NCBI GenBank assembly: GCA_019637435.1
Contig: JAHBVO010000002.1
Coordinates: 372,001 to 436,000 of the forward strand
Direction: 5' to 3'
DNA length: 64,000 bases
Source: Candidatus Obscuribacterales bacterium
GTDB lineage: Bacteria; Cyanobacteriota; Vampirovibrionia; Obscuribacterales; Obscuribacteraceae
This document shows positions 1 to 8,236 of the stretch, piece after piece. The notes under the pieces were generated by a model, which was not told the origin of the DNA, made no database searches, and was given only the letters and a program-made list of their open reading frames with translations. A program made the position numbers and the translations under genes. Position 1 is the stretch's first letter. Every line of letters starts with the position of its first letter.

Positions 1-1
1 C

Positions 2-370
2 GATATAAGAAGAATGGTTTCGAAACTTACGGGGACGACCTTCCTCGAATCGAGTCGTGATTCATTGCGTATCACTATTCAGAACGCCAGTTCCGATCGA
101 ACTTTCGGCAGAAAGCTCGTGGCGTATTTGAAGAAGAAAGGTTATAAGCGACTCACAGTTAAACCGCTTGAAGGGAAGCTCAAAGAAGGTAAAGACATCT
201 CCCGAATTATCGCTCAGCGAGGCAATCCCGAGGATGCCGAGCTGGTTCGCGATGATCTCGATGACTGCGGCGATCTGGTCAACGCATCTGTCGGTGATAT
301 CGAAAGTTCAGTCACCGTGGTCGCCGGCGATGATCTTGTGGACCTCGTGAGCGGAAATAAGGATAAATAA
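2..370 (+). CDS. LytR-CpsA-Psr-type protein, C-terminal part (5' end outside window)
   Basis: The reading frame is open to the left edge of the window, so this is the 3' part of a longer gene; the ATG at 14 is probably internal. The visible 120 or so residues have the pattern of a LytR C-terminal domain: a beta strand reading RITIQNASS, a helix (GRKLVAYLKKKGY), a second strand, then an Ile-Ile-rich strand, an acidic helix with PEDAELV and a final VTVVAGDDL strand. In known proteins this domain follows the LCP phosphotransferase domain, which attaches glycopolymers to the cell wall. The catalytic part is not in the window, so the family assignment rests on the tail alone. Confidence 0.55.
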   Translation, partial: DIRRMVSKLTGTTFLESSRDSLRITIQNASSDRTFGRKLVAYLKKKGYKRLTVKPLEGKLKEGKDISRIIAQRGNPEDAELVRDDLDDCGDLVNASVGDIESSVTVVAGDDLVDLVSGNKDK

Positions 371-786
371 GGCTCTCTTGTCAGCCTCTGGAAAGCCACA
401 TTCGATGCGAATTTTCGCATTCTGTGTCTTGTAATAACTTCACAATTGTCATGAGAAGTTTATTTCCGTATATGCGTTGGTATGTTGTTTGTGTCCCTAT
501 CCAAGAGATTTTTCAACGGGGTGGCGGCAAGGTTTGTGAGCGTGCTCTTCCAAGAAGCGCATGACAAGCCGACTTTTGCTCCATTGTTGAACTATTGCTA
601 ACAGGAATTGTTCAGACAATATTATGTTTCACTTGGAAACAAGGCTATTCCCATACCATTACGGTTGTCGTACAGTATTGGAGTCGTCGGTGGTGACAAA
701 CCGATCTCGTTTGAGCTCTCACAGTTCGAGTCGGGTCACAAGGGCACTAGTTGGCGCAGGAAAGTAAAGAAAGGCAGGCAGGCATC
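371..786. other. 416-bp gene-poor stretch
   Basis: No convincing coding region is present; the only sizeable open frame (608-790) starts with TTG, has unremarkable composition and lacks a ribosome-binding site. A promoter-like pair lies near 446-474. If it is used, the next gene (787) would have a leader of about 300 nt. No strong hairpin or T-run is visible. Confidence 0.4.
446..474 (+). promoter_or_regulatory. Candidate sigma70-type promoter
   Basis: TTGTCA at 446-451 and TATATG at 469-474 are separated by exactly 17 bases. The -35 matches consensus at five of six positions, the -10 at four. It would drive the small gene at 787 through a long leader. Confidence 0.3.
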
Positions 787-1014
787 ATGATTCATTATGT
801 ATATTCAACCCGCGGTGGATACCTCTACATGGTTGGTCGTTACAACCAAGCTCCTAAACTCCAAAACCAAGACGAATTCGTTTTGACCGTTCCAGATAAG
901 ACGTCCCAAACCCAAATCGATTCGCTCGCGCATCGTCAATTCATGGATCACCTTCGCAAACCGCGCAAAGTAGTCCATGCGCGTCACGCGAAAAAAGAGC
1001 TCGCAACCGTATAG
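787..1014 (+). CDS. Small conserved-looking protein, unknown function (75 aa)
   Basis: Not recognised. The ATG at 787 is preferred over the earlier in-frame codon at 751 because a purine-rich AGGCAGG stretch lies just upstream and the protein then begins MIHYVYSTRGGYLYMVGRYN. The product is basic at its C terminus (KPRKVVHARHAKKE), is rich in aromatic residues near the N terminus and has no signal peptide or membrane segment, so a cytosolic protein is likely. It stands alone and is followed within 50 bp by a good terminator, which supports a monocistronic gene. Confidence 0.55.
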   Translation: MIHYVYSTRGGYLYMVGRYNQAPKLQNQDEFVLTVPDKTSQTQIDSLAHRQFMDHLRKPRKVVHARHAKKELATV

Positions 1015-1060
1015 TCGAGTCGCCGATTCGCCTTTCATCGGCGAGATATTAAGTTCTGTT

Positions 1061-1095
1061 AAGCCGTCGTCCAGAAAATTGGTCGGCGGCTTTTA
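1061..1095 (+). terminator. Rho-independent terminator of the small gene at 787
   Basis: The arms 1061-1072 and 1081-1092 pair over about 12 positions, with one G-U pair and one mismatch, round an 8-nt AT-rich loop. The 3' arm ends in TTTT followed by AGTTT. Confidence 0.7.
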
Positions 1096-1341
1096 GTTTC
1101 CGTGTGTCAACAGGTTTACCGACACGTGAAACCGACCGACAGATTTGTCGCCAATGAACGAACCGTTACCGCGATCACTTATATGGGCAGTTTATCTATA
1201 CTGCGGTGTACTTAGTAACATGGGCAAAATTGAGGCGTTATCAGCCATCTAGGTAATCGTAATCTGGCGGCGGCTTGGATTATGATTGGTAACAGAGGCG
1301 AAAGAGTCCCGAGCGTTTTTATTTGTTGAGGAAAAAGCCAT

Positions 1342-1866
1342 ATGCGACGTAGAAGAATTCGTTCTCAAGCGGGTTTCACGCTTATTGAACTGCTAGTTGT
1401 AGTCATTATCATCGGTATTCTCGCCGCGATTGCGCTCCCGAACTTCATCGGCGCGCAGGACAAGGCGCGCGAAGCTTCCGTGAAGGCGAACATGCGTACT
1501 TGTCAGATTGCTGCAGAGTCGTATGCGACTGACCACGCTGGAAACTATCCAACTATTGACCAAATCAAGCCGTACTATCCGGGAGGCGAAAGTACAGATA
1601 ATGGCAAGGCTGGCAATCCGTCAGTTAATCCGTTTAACAGTGCTGCCGAATGGCCTGTTCCGGGAGCTGTGTCTGACGTTCAAGCGACCAGGAACGTAGC
1701 ACCAGATACTCTTGGTGATCCAGGATCAATCGAATACAGTACGATTGCCAGTACGAGTGGAGGCTCTGGAGCGCCAACATCCTACGCCATTCGCGGCGCA
1801 GGCAAAAGTAAGAAGGCATTGGCAGGTTTGTCGAATGGGACCACTCTGGTGCTTTCAAACCAGTAA
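1342..1866 (+). CDS. Type IV pilin / pseudopilin-like protein
   Basis: The 174-residue product starts with a short Arg-rich leader (MRRRRIRSQAG) followed by the class III signal FTLIELLVVVIIIGILAAIALPNF. A prepilin peptidase would cut after Gly11, leaving an N-methylated Phe and Glu at mature position 5. After the hydrophobic helix comes a GspG/PilA-like helix (AREASVKANMRTCQIAAESYATD), a YPTIDQIKPYYPGG motif and a Ser/Gly-rich tail. It should be a major or minor subunit of a type IV pilus or type II secretion pseudopilus in the inner membrane and periplasm. GAGG lies 11 bases upstream of the ATG. The TPR-like gene directly downstream is probably cotranscribed; no assembly ATPase is nearby. 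Confidence 0.85.
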   Translation: MRRRRIRSQAGFTLIELLVVVIIIGILAAIALPNFIGAQDKAREASVKANMRTCQIAAESYATDHAGNYPTIDQIKPYYPGGESTDNGKAGNPSVNPFNSAAEWPVPGAVSDVQATRNVAPDTLGDPGSIEYSTIASTSGGSGAPTSYAIRGAGKSKKALAGLSNGTTLVLSNQ

Positions 1867-1919
1867 TTTCGCGGAATTTAGGAGAGGCATTGTAGATTGC
1901 CTCTTCGCCATTGGGATTG

Positions 1920-2642
1920 ATGAAAGGCACTTTGATCTTAACGCTAATGGCGTTTGCAATGGCCAGCTTTTGCCACCGAAAGCTCACCGACCATGTTCCC
2001 GTCGAAGTAAGGTCGGAGCAGCTCATACCAAGTGCGTCCGCACTTAAGTTGATCTCGGGTGGCTTCGAGCAAGTTCTTTGCGATTTTTATTGGCTAAAAT
2101 TTGTTGGTTATATCGGCGACACAACAAACTTGAATGTCCGAAGTGATTTGGCCTGTAACTACCTAGAGCTGATAACCAGTCTCGATCCCCACTTTACACA
2201 AGCGTATTGGTTTGCCTTGTTTACATTAAGTGCTGACCAAGGAAATCCTAGCCGAGCTGCGGACATTTTAGACTTTGGGACCAAGAACAATCCTGACAAT
2301 TGGATTTTTCCTTTTCTTGCTGGAATCAATCAGCATCTCTACAACGACGATGAGCTGAACGCAGCTAAGTTTTTCAGGATAGCTTCCTCGTATCCTGGAG
2401 CTCCAGAGTGGCTAAGTCCACATGCTGATATTCTGGAAGCAAGACTTCCTCGTCTCCTCAAGGAAGCATACAGTTGGTTAAACATCTACAGCACGGCATC
2501 GGATGAGCGGTTGAAGGTTCGGGCGAAGGAGAAATCAATTCTGCTCTGGTGGCGGGTACTAAAGAATTCTACGGCTGACGTTTACCGTAGTCGAGCGAGG
2601 CAAGTCTTGAAGGATCTTGGTGTTGATACAAACACACTTTAG
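1920..2642 (+). CDS. TPR-like protein with N-terminal membrane anchor
   Basis: The gene begins about 50 bp after the pilin-like gene on the same strand. The start is uncertain: TTG at 1911 or ATG at 1920, neither with a clear ribosome-binding site. The first 20 residues (KGTLILTLMAFAMASF) form a signal anchor. The body contains helical pairs typical of tetratricopeptide proteins: a YLELITSLDPHFTQAYWFALFTLSADQGN block, then ADILDFGTKNNPDNWIFPF, then a FRIASSYPGAP block. An early conserved-looking block reads GGFEQVLCDFYWLKFVGYIGD. No enzymatic motif is seen. Proximity to the pilin suggests an envelope role in pilus or secretion function, which is inference. Confidence 0.6.
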   Translation: MKGTLILTLMAFAMASFCHRKLTDHVPVEVRSEQLIPSASALKLISGGFEQVLCDFYWLKFVGYIGDTTNLNVRSDLACNYLELITSLDPHFTQAYWFALFTLSADQGNPSRAADILDFGTKNNPDNWIFPFLAGINQHLYNDDELNAAKFFRIASSYPGAPEWLSPHADILEARLPRLLKEAYSWLNIYSTASDERLKVRAKEKSILLWWRVLKNSTADVYRSRARQVLKDLGVDTNTL

Positions 2643-2687
2643 AGCTGGATTTAAACGTTTTTCGTTGCGGTATCACATATGCAGTGC

Positions 2688-3560
2688 CTATGGCTGGACC
2701 GACGGAGGGCTGGAGCCGTAGGGCTGGCGCCACGTACGCTTCACTTCGCTGTCCGAGGTTCCGAACTCCGGAGCGCTCGATCCGAACGGATTTCGCCAGG
2801 TTCTTTCCGTGGTGTTTGTATCGCGCCCAGTTTCTTGTCGTGAATCAAATCGCGAGCCCCAATCGAAACGAGAGAAATCGTAGTAATTTCTGCGACCGTC
2901 GTTGTTTCTGTAGCCGTAGTCGTAGTCTCTATAGACGTTACGCGGGAATTGCGGCGACGGAGTGTAATATTGACCTGGAACGAGTCTCGCGTACATGCTC
3001 ATGTTATCTAGAAAGTTGTCTGCGTCGCCGTTCGGTTCATCGCCGATCGCCAGATGACCGTCGCGATTGACCATTCGCAAATCGCGAACATTCGCCTCGC
3101 CGTTCTCATCAATCACCATTGCGGTATTGCCAGTGGTGCGGAAGACCACCAGACCGCCTTCTTCAGTTAGTCCAAGACGAACTTCACGTCCGTAGGAAAC
3201 CATTACATCATCGACTTCTTTGACTGCAGCTTGCAAGGTTTCTCTGTCTGACGAAAACGCCTTAACGACCTGCTGCAATGACTCCAGGTCGTCGTTCAAG
3301 ATTCCTTCTTGTATGGCGGTGGCGGCGAGCTTTTGCATCGTCGGCATGTCTTGCTTTTCAAGCCCGAAGCGAATGTTTTCGTCGTCAAAAATCATCATGT
3401 CCGGCAACACTTTGCCGGCGTTTTCATCATAGGGGTATCGTCTTTGCGACATCGAACTCGTATCTTGAGCGCTGAGGTCTACCTGGAAGTCCGGAGTAAT
3501 CCACTCACCGTGCCCGGTTTTGTTGTCGCCGCCTCTGGAATATTCAAATGTCTCGACCAT
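2688..3560 (-). CDS. Unknown acidic protein with C-terminal aromatic/Arg repeats
   Basis: Not recognised. The ATG at 3560 is chosen because AGAGG lies about 10 bases upstream; an open frame runs further up to 3629. The product begins MVETFE, the same six residues as the giant protein at 40867. It has no signal peptide. The middle is acidic, with short beta-rich stretches (GLVVFRTTGNTAMVIDENGE, DGHLAIGDEPNGD). The last third is rich in Tyr, Arg and Asn and ends in two copies of a motif close to TWR-x-P-(F/Y)-GSS-x-P. An upstream 16-bp element (3654-3669) is repeated before the next gene of this block. It is convergent with the TPR-like gene, 45 bp apart. Confidence 0.6.
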   Translation of the reverse strand: MVETFEYSRGGDNKTGHGEWITPDFQVDLSAQDTSSMSQRRYPYDENAGKVLPDMMIFDDENIRFGLEKQDMPTMQKLAATAIQEGILNDDLESLQQVVKAFSSDRETLQAAVKEVDDVMVSYGREVRLGLTEEGGLVVFRTTGNTAMVIDENGEANVRDLRMVNRDGHLAIGDEPNGDADNFLDNMSMYARLVPGQYYTPSPQFPRNVYRDYDYGYRNNDGRRNYYDFSRFDWGSRFDSRQETGRDTNTTERTWRNPFGSSAPEFGTSDSEVKRTWRQPYGSSPPSVQP

Positions 3561-3653
3561 GGTAATCGTGCCTCTTATAGAAACTGCAACCATGCAATCG
3601 CTTTCGGTTGCTTTTATCGTGGGACTCAACCCTCAAGCATCCTAATCAGAGAA

Positions 3654-3669
3654 TATGACAATTTTGAAC
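3654..3669 (-). repeat. 16-bp repeat TATGACAATTTTGAAC, copy 1
   Basis: This copy is identical to 4195-4210 and lies 94 bp upstream of the minus-strand start at 3560. Read on the minus strand it contains TTGTCA, a good -35 hexamer, but no matching -10 is obvious at 16-18 bp. It could be a promoter part or an operator. Confidence 0.5.
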
Positions 3670-3718
3670 CAGCCCTTCGGTGAGCATTGAATCGCTCGAA
3701 TCTCTTATGGTCGGAGTC

Positions 3719-4078
3719 CTAATAGGGACTTATCGGTTTGCGCTCGAATCCTCTTTCGCGCAAGGTGTCCGCCAGTGACTTTCCATCAAGTACGGTTCCG
3801 CCCTCGCTTATGCCGCCGTCGATTAGCACGCGTGACACCGACGCCGCCGCTCCGAAATTGGCCATGTCTGCCATTGCTTGCGGCGGAGCGGGAGAAGATA
3901 TTAATTCAAGGTCGGTCAAAAACTCACTACATGGTTCTTCGATTGTTCGCCAGTTGTGAACGCCTGCACCGATTGGTCCCTGCGTTTCAAAAAGCATCTC
4001 GTTTACTACCTGATACGATTGATTGTCAGACTCACCGGTTGGTTTCGTTGATTCATAAGCCTCATGTTGAGTTGGCAT
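3719..4078 (-). CDS. Small unknown soluble protein (119 aa)
   Basis: Not recognised. It starts MPTQHEAYESTKPTGESDNQ, which is hydrophilic and without a signal peptide. GAGGGA is placed 6-7 bases before the ATG. The second half has an alternating pattern (FGAAASVSRVLIDGGISEGGTVLDGKSLADTLRERGFERK), possibly a short alpha/beta unit. The leader contains a long inverted repeat (4109-4158) and a 16-bp element shared with the neighbouring gene. Its orphan status and the structured leader suggest a regulated accessory protein; nothing more can be said. Confidence 0.5.
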   Translation of the reverse strand: MPTQHEAYESTKPTGESDNQSYQVVNEMLFETQGPIGAGVHNWRTIEEPCSEFLTDLELISSPAPPQAMADMANFGAAASVSRVLIDGGISEGGTVLDGKSLADTLRERGFERKPISPY

Positions 4079-4108
4079 GGTTTATCCCTCGGAAGTGTGA
4101 GCATGCGA

Positions 4109-4158
4109 AGCTCCCAGCAGGCACCAAATGCGGTTTATAAGCCTACGCGCTGGGAGCT
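4109..4158 (-). promoter_or_regulatory. Long inverted repeat in the leader of the gene at 4078
   Basis: AGCTCCCAGC (4109-4118) pairs perfectly with GCTGGGAGCT (4149-4158). Inside it, AGGC (4119-4122) pairs with GCCT (4141-4144). On the minus strand the hairpin sits 30 bp before the start codon. On the plus strand it is followed by T6 (4162-4167), the form of an intrinsic terminator, although no plus-strand gene enters it. Confidence 0.6.
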
Positions 4159-4194
4159 GAATTTTTTGTGTGCTCAGTTAGCCTAAACGACGTC

Positions 4195-4210
4195 TATGAC
4201 AATTTTGAAC
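4195..4210 (-). repeat. 16-bp repeat TATGACAATTTTGAAC, copy 2
   Basis: Identical to 3654-3669, and 117 bp upstream of the start at 4078. The common position upstream of two adjacent minus-strand genes suggests a shared promoter part or binding site. Confidence 0.5.
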
Positions 4211-4222
4211 TAACGCGACGCT

Positions 4223-5266
4223 TCATTCACCGATATCGATTCCGGCGGCGCTGGTGAATTTCGTTTCGATTGCAGTGCTGGGAAGAGCTTTTTGCAAAGT
4301 CGCAACTCCCGCAGGTGTAATGTTCTTACAATTATGGATGCGCAGAGTCCGAAGGTTTTTCAGAGCCTTCAAATGTTCTAAACCGCTATCAGTGAAAATA
4401 TTCGAGTCAATTTCCAATTCGTGTATCGAAGTCATCTGACTCAGTTCTCTCAAACAGTCATCGGTCAAATCGCATCGCCGCATGTTCAATTTGTATAGGC
4501 GTTTGAGATTTTGCAGATTTCGCAGTTGTTTCGGCGTGACGTGCGCGATTTGTCCGACATCGAGAATCGTAAGTGCTGAAACTTTTCCGATGTCCTCGAA
4601 GGAATCTCCTGTGGTCGGACATCCCATCACGGAAAGAGTAACTAGATTTTGATTTTTGCAGATCGTCTTGATACCAATAGCGGTGAGATCCGTTTCACTG
4701 ATGTTCAGCCCGGTAAGCTTCGTAAGCTTCAATAACTCTTCCATATTCTCGTCTTTTATCGGATCGCGAGCCAACCCAAGGGTGCTTAGAGTCTCAATCT
4801 TGGCGATGTATGGCAGGCTGTCGCTTGTTAGATCTGTGCCTTCGATTGCTAAAAACGTCAGCGGAAGTTTTGTAATATGTCGAAGCCACTTATCTTTAGC
4901 ATCACAATCAACAAGCTGTAGCTTAGTCAAAGTTTTTGATCTACCGAACTGTTTAAAAGCCTCTTCGGAGAATGCGAAATTATTGTATTTGGCTTCGGTG
5001 CGATTCGGGTCGTGTTCGAAATCTGCTTTCGCTTGCTCGTCGCATTCGTTCTCTTTAGGGTAGAAAGTGTTGACCGGACTTGTCTCTACCCTGGTATCTC
5101 TGACTTCTTTGACATGCTGTTCGGATTGATCCAGCAACTGAAGGGTCGTGTATATCAGTGCCGCAAGAATCGCCAAGGCAATTCCTACGAGCACAACGAG
5201 ATCCATTCGCCCTTTGAGCTTCATTCGATTGAAACCAACACCACAGTCACAAGAGGAATGTACCAC
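4223..5266 (-). CDS. Membrane-anchored leucine-rich-repeat protein
   Basis: The frame starts at a GTG (5266); an ATG at 5224 (MKLKGRMDLVVLVG) is also possible and neither has a strong ribosome-binding site. A single membrane segment (LVVLVGIALAILAALIYTTL) is followed by about 60 polar residues. Then come roughly nine LRR units of 23-25 residues of the form L-x-x-L-x-L-x-x-C/N, for example LTGLNISETDLTAIGIKTI and LRTLRIHNCKNITPAGVATL. This resembles the cysteine-containing LRR class used for protein binding. No catalytic domain is attached. A surface or periplasmic binding protein fits best. The partner is unknown. Confidence 0.75.
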   Translation of the reverse strand: MVHSSCDCGVGFNRMKLKGRMDLVVLVGIALAILAALIYTTLQLLDQSEQHVKEVRDTRVETSPVNTFYPKENECDEQAKADFEHDPNRTEAKYNNFAFSEEAFKQFGRSKTLTKLQLVDCDAKDKWLRHITKLPLTFLAIEGTDLTSDSLPYIAKIETLSTLGLARDPIKDENMEELLKLTKLTGLNISETDLTAIGIKTICKNQNLVTLSVMGCPTTGDSFEDIGKVSALTILDVGQIAHVTPKQLRNLQNLKRLYKLNMRRCDLTDDCLRELSQMTSIHELEIDSNIFTDSGLEHLKALKNLRTLRIHNCKNITPAGVATLQKALPSTAIETKFTSAAGIDIGE

Positions 5267-5305
5267 GATTAATCGAGGACTCTCTTGGGTGTTGCGTTAT
5301 GCGAA

Positions 5306-6358
5306 TTATCGTCTATTGAATAGACGCGGAAATAGTCGCTGTCTGTGCTGTGTGTGATGATGTTGTTCTTGTTGCTGTGCTGTAGGTTTGGTTTGCTGCG
5401 GCGCTATTTCTGATAGTTTAGCCGCCAACTCGACCGCGCTGGACGCAGCGGTCATGTCTCCCGTTAGAGCGCTGCCATTCGATAAGTCGCTCGGAATCTG
5501 AATCTTGGACGCTTGATCTGATTGGTCAAGCCCGGAAGCTGCGTTAATCTTTTTCATCATCTCTAGTACCGTGCCCGCCTCAGGGTTCGGCGGACGCGCT
5601 TCGGATTTAGCCAATGGTGAAGCGGTCAGATGCTTATCCGCTGGAGCTTCCGGTGCTACGCTCTGTTTAGGCATGTCAGCAAGGATTTTATGTGCATCTC
5701 CTTGAGCGGCGGCGTTGCCTACAAAGCCGATCTTTCCGAACGAACTTGAAGGTGGTGGACCGCTCACAGGTTCTGGACTGGAGCCATCCGAAGGTGGCAT
5801 ATAAGGTTTCGAGAATGTGTCGTGACCTATAGGCATATGCTCCAACTGATTGAAAAAGCTCTGCTTAACGTGCTGAGGACCCGCGGCATTGATAGACGGT
5901 GGCGATGGCGCGGGAGCCGGTGACGGAGGCAATCCTGGTCTTGCTGGTGCCGATTGCGAATGAATATCGTGACCTATATGCTGATGATCAAGTTGACCGA
6001 CAACGCTCTGCGGGTCGAACCGAGGAGCCGCCGCGTCGAGCGACGGTGGCGATGGTGCAGGAGCCGGCCACGGCCACGACGCTCGTTCTGGTCTTGTTGG
6101 TGCCTCTGGTGCTGTGGCTGCCGGTCCACTCGCGCCAGGGGGTGAGTCTGATCGCGTTTCAGATCCCGAACCGTTCATGTCTATCTGTAGATTCGGCAGA
6201 TCCGCTGTGACACTGTTACTGTCGCGATTCATCGCCAGAGAACTGTCTTGACGACTAGTCATGTCGACGGCGGTACCGAAGGTGGTGCCACTATCCGACG
6301 AGGCGCGCGCAACGTCCGCATCGCCCGCAGCCGCCGCAGGTGAAACTTCTTTTGTCAT
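5306..6358 (-). CDS. Pro/Ala/Ser-rich low-complexity protein with an internal duplication
   Basis: Not recognised. GGGGAG lies 9 bases before the ATG, so translation is likely. The 350 residues have no signal peptide or membrane segment and are mostly disordered by composition. Two copies of a unit of about 40 residues (roughly residues 97-139 and 146-187) share PAPAPSPPS, a following Ala-rich stretch, a Gln-Leu-(D/E)-His motif and IGHD. The C terminus holds a short helical region (SAVELAAKLSEIAPQQ) and a Gln/His-rich tail ending in Arg residues. Such proteins often act as scaffolds, but no function can be assigned. Confidence 0.6.
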   Translation of the reverse strand: MTKEVSPAAAAGDADVARASSDSGTTFGTAVDMTSRQDSSLAMNRDSNSVTADLPNLQIDMNGSGSETRSDSPPGASGPAATAPEAPTRPERASWPWPAPAPSPPSLDAAAPRFDPQSVVGQLDHQHIGHDIHSQSAPARPGLPPSPAPAPSPPSINAAGPQHVKQSFFNQLEHMPIGHDTFSKPYMPPSDGSSPEPVSGPPPSSSFGKIGFVGNAAAQGDAHKILADMPKQSVAPEAPADKHLTASPLAKSEARPPNPEAGTVLEMMKKINAASGLDQSDQASKIQIPSDLSNGSALTGDMTAASSAVELAAKLSEIAPQQTKPTAQQQEQHHHTQHRQRLFPRLFNRR

Positions 6359-6576
6359 ATTAACTAACTCCCCAGCAAGTTATTCAGACGACGAAATATG
6401 AAATTGTTGGTAGTAAATTCTGTGATACTCAGCGATCACAATGTACCTGGAAGTTGTGAACTTTTGGTTGCTAATATCAGAACCCGCGAACTGAAACCCT
6501 CAACCGGCCAACCCGTTTGTTCGAACTCCCTAAACTCAATCCGGCAAGTCCTATGCGGATTTAAAATCCATCTCTG

Positions 6577-8184
6577 ATGGGTAGACATATTAATAAGGTA
6601 AAAACGCATCCGTCCGATACTATCTCTCATATGTCATTAGAGCATTATTCTGATCTTTTCAAGGCGTTCGCGTCAGACGGCTTCGTGAGTCGAAGCGGCC
6701 TTATGCGCATCTTCGAGGAGAGCGGGATTCTTGATGATGATCCGCGCGCAAAAAAAATAATTGCTGCGATCAACAAATCCGAGGACAAGATATCGGAAGA
6801 GGCTTTCCATGCGATAGTCGATCTCTCGCCGACGCTATTCGAGCAGGTTCTCGATGGAAGTCTCGTTATTCCGCATTTCAAAACTTTTTGCGCGGAACTT
6901 ACAACCATCTTTGACGAGATAAATGAAAACCGCGGAGGGACTCTACCTACATACATTCCGCAGTTGGAACGTGTTGATCCTGACAAATTTGGTTTCTCAA
7001 TCTGCACGGTTGACGGTCAACGTTTTTCGATTGGTGATAGTGATGAATATTTTTGCGTCCAATCATGTTCGAAACCGATAACATATTGTATTGCGCTTGA
7101 GGAAGTTGGTGAGAGCACTCTTCATCAGTATGTCGGGCGAGAGCCAAGCGGTAAGACTTTCAACGATCTTACTTTGAACTCGTGGGGGTTGCCTCATAAT
7201 CCAATGATCAATGCAGGTGCCATCATGTGTGGTGCCTTGATCAAACGCAAGAGTCCTTCTGATCGGTTTGACTTCGTGATGGAGAAGTGGAAGGAAGCTG
7301 CCGGTGGTGCCAAGATTGGTTTCAACAATGCGGTGTATCTGTCGGAGCGGCAAACCGCCGATCGCAACTTTGCTCTCGGGTATTTTATGCGCGAGAAAAA
7401 GGCATTCCCGCCGGATGTCGAGTTGCTTGATGTTCTTGAGTTTTACTTTCAATGCTGTTCTATCGACATAACGACTAAGGGGATGGCTACTATTGCAGCG
7501 ACGTTGGCGAACGGCGGCACTTGTCCATTGACGGGCGCTCAAGTCTTCAGACCGGACCATGTGAAGCATTGTTTGTCGCTCATGCTCTCCTGCGGTATGT
7601 ATGATTTCTCGGGCGAGTTCGCTTTTGTCGTCGGTGTGCCGGCAAAAAGTGGTGTGTCCGGTGCGGTATTGCTAGTGGTGCCGAACGTGTGTGGTATGGC
7701 TATCTGGTCGCCGCGACTGGACGAGCTGGGTAACAGCGTCCGCGGCGTCGAGTTTTGTAAGCGAATAGTCAGTAAGTTCAAGTTTCACGCATTTGACAGC
7801 ATGCTCGGATTGCGCGACAACAGAATCGACCCTCGCCGAGATCTTTACGAGGCTCGGTTGTCGGGAGCGTTCGCGTTTTGCTGGGCGGCAGCGCAGGGTG
7901 ACGTGGCTGAGATGCGTCGGCTGGTCGCGCGTGGCGTCAGTCCGACGGCTTCCGATTATGACGGCAGAACGGCTCTCCATCTAGCTGCAAGCGAGGCTCA
8001 GTTTGAAGCGTTGCGATACTTGTTGCAGCTGAGCAAAGATGTGAATCCGCTTGATAGATGGGGCAACACACCTTTGGACGACGCGATTCGTTGCGGACAC
8101 GCTACGATTGTTTCTCTTCTGAAAGAATATGGAGCGAAGAGCCAGAGCGAGTTGCCGAAAGATGCTGACGCTTCGAAGGTTTAA
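6577..8184 (+). CDS. glsA: Glutaminase with N-terminal EF-hand-like region and C-terminal ankyrin repeats
   Basis: This enzyme hydrolyses L-glutamine to glutamate and ammonia in the cytosol. The core (about residues 100-400) carries the beta-lactamase-like Ser-x-x-Lys dyad in QSCSKP (Ser163, Lys166), followed by YVGREPSGKTFNDL and PHNPMINAGAI, all hallmarks of the glutaminase family. The first 80 residues (LFKAFASDGFVSRSGLMRIFEESGI) resemble the helical EF-hand-like domain of animal GLS. About 65 C-terminal residues form two ankyrin repeats (DGRTALHLAASEAQFEALRYLL, GNTPLDDAIRCGHATIVSLL). E. coli GlsA enzymes lack both extensions, so this is the long, animal-like architecture. An alternative start is the ATG at 6631. 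Confidence 0.92.
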   Translation: MGRHINKVKTHPSDTISHMSLEHYSDLFKAFASDGFVSRSGLMRIFEESGILDDDPRAKKIIAAINKSEDKISEEAFHAIVDLSPTLFEQVLDGSLVIPHFKTFCAELTTIFDEINENRGGTLPTYIPQLERVDPDKFGFSICTVDGQRFSIGDSDEYFCVQSCSKPITYCIALEEVGESTLHQYVGREPSGKTFNDLTLNSWGLPHNPMINAGAIMCGALIKRKSPSDRFDFVMEKWKEAAGGAKIGFNNAVYLSERQTADRNFALGYFMREKKAFPPDVELLDVLEFYFQCCSIDITTKGMATIAATLANGGTCPLTGAQVFRPDHVKHCLSLMLSCGMYDFSGEFAFVVGVPAKSGVSGAVLLVVPNVCGMAIWSPRLDELGNSVRGVEFCKRIVSKFKFHAFDSMLGLRDNRIDPRRDLYEARLSGAFAFCWAAAQGDVAEMRRLVARGVSPTASDYDGRTALHLAASEAQFEALRYLLQLSKDVNPLDRWGNTPLDDAIRCGHATIVSLLKEYGAKSQSELPKDADASKV

Positions 8185-8236
8185 AGACTGAACCGCGCCG
8201 CGAGAAACGGTATGCTTTAGATGTTGGTTTTGCAAG

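Noticed and set aside
608-790. 60-codon frame before the gene at 787
   Set aside because: TTG start, no ribosome-binding site, and it overlaps the start of a better candidate.
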